Assembly (NCBI GenBank): GCA_013151465.1
Contig: JAADIF010000034.1
Coordinates: forward strand, 1-12,429
DNA: 12,429 nucleotides
Direction of reading: 5' to 3'
From: Microcaldota archaeon
Lineage (GTDB): Archaea; Aenigmatarchaeota; Aenigmatarchaeia; QMZP01; QMZT01
How positions within the stretch are numbered: position 1 is the first letter of the stretch; each line of letters opens with the position of its first letter. Below are positions 12,102-12,429 of the stretch, one piece after another. The notes under the pieces were generated by a model. The model had not been told where the DNA came from. It saw nothing but the letters and a program-made list of their open reading frames with translations, and did not search any database. The position numbers were made by a program, and so were the translations under genes.

Positions 12102-12429
12102 ATGTTATATTTTAAATCGTGGGTAGATAAGAGTATATTAATCGGTCTCGATATAGACGGGACGCTTGTAGATACGCTTAAAAAACAGGCGGTGGCAACC
12201 GCTAATTTCCTGAATGGGCATGGAATGGATAAAGAAATAGGCCCGGATTGGGTAAAGGAGAACATATATCATATGAGCGTTCCTCAGAGAATAGATTATT
12301 TACAGAAGGCATTCGAATTTGAGGTTCGGGATAAGGAAGAGGCGTTCCGCTCTTATGTGGATTATCTTGTCAATGCATCTACATATGGCAAAGTCATCAA
12401 AGGCGTGCCGGAAATACTGGAAGAGTTCA
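12102..12429 (+). CDS. HAD-superfamily hydrolase, phosphoglycolate phosphatase-like, N-terminal fragment
   Basis: The first 109 codons are present and the gene runs off the right edge. HAD motif I is clear: GLDIDGTLVDT at residues 15-25, with D17 as the nucleophile and D19 as the acid/base. After it comes a helical cap of the C1 type (about 28-95: residues from KKQAVATANFLN to VDYLVNAS), and then GVPEILEEF, the usual helix after the cap in phosphoglycolate phosphatase and beta-phosphoglucomutase relatives. Motifs II to IV lie outside the window. The ATG at 12102 has no Shine-Dalgarno motif, and a TATA-like element lies about 24 bp upstream. It follows the kinase gene by 34 bp on the same strand. 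The superfamily is clear; the substrate is not. Confidence 0.85.
   Translation, partial: MLYFKSWVDKSILIGLDIDGTLVDTLKKQAVATANFLNGHGMDKEIGPDWVKENIYHMSVPQRIDYLQKAFEFEVRDKEEAFRSYVDYLVNASTYGKVIKGVPEILEEF

Noticed and set aside
1..12429. tRNA, rRNA, CRISPR, insertion sequences or long repeats
   Set aside because: Intergenic gaps are all shorter than about 90 bases. None holds a cloverleaf, repeat-spacer pattern or terminal inverted repeats that I could find by eye, and no transposase-like frame is present.

Overview
The window is archaeal. It carries an archaeal-type phenylalanyl-tRNA synthetase pair (a 414-aa alpha subunit and a short 560-aa beta subunit), a family-4 Fe-S uracil-DNA glycosylase, a short helicase-less XPF nuclease, an archaeal/eukaryal-type tRNA methylthiotransferase, TATA-box promoters about 25 bp before start codons, and GAGGTG-type ribosome binding sites inside operons. 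Coding density is very high: no gene-free stretch exceeds about 90 bases. The CTP synthase has a sequence style I associate with DPANN archaea and CPR bacteria, and the small one-helix surface proteins are also common in DPANN genomes. A DPANN or similarly small-genome lineage is therefore my inference, but the sequence alone does not prove it. There are no RNA genes, insertion sequences, CRISPR arrays or signs of recent transfer.

Layout, left to right. (1) 1-4424, all minus strand, read right to left: uracil-DNA glycosylase, a small three-helix membrane protein, then a five-gene operon (3478 to 302) of proteins that each have one N-terminal hydrophobic helix and an extracytoplasmic domain. 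Three of these resemble type IV pilin-like (class III signal peptide) proteins. The N-terminal part of a MiaB/CDKAL1-type tRNA methylthiotransferase follows and runs off the left edge. (2) 4458-5117, plus strand: XPF/ERCC4 nuclease, divergent from the glycosylase across only 33 bp. (3) 5114-8071, minus strand: short-chain dehydrogenase, CTP synthase (pyrG), and a cysteine-rich lipoprotein whose stop overlaps that of xpf. (4) 8124-12429, plus strand: pheS-pheT, a kinase-fold phosphotransferase of unknown substrate, and the start of a HAD-family phosphatase running off the right edge.

How the parts relate. The glycosylase and XPF nuclease form a divergent DNA-repair pair. pheS-pheT is a two-gene operon with a 1-base gap. 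The pilin-like operon is the most interesting part: five small membrane-anchored proteins with mostly overlapping or closely spaced genes, every one with an even number of cysteines, which suggests co-assembly of a disulfide-stabilised cell-surface complex. No assembly ATPase, platform protein or prepilin peptidase lies in the window, so its role is unknown. A second theme is translation: nearly every transcription unit that starts here has its ATG 24-28 bp after a TATA-like element and no Shine-Dalgarno sequence, as for leaderless mRNAs. Genes inside the pilin-like operon instead carry clear Shine-Dalgarno motifs.
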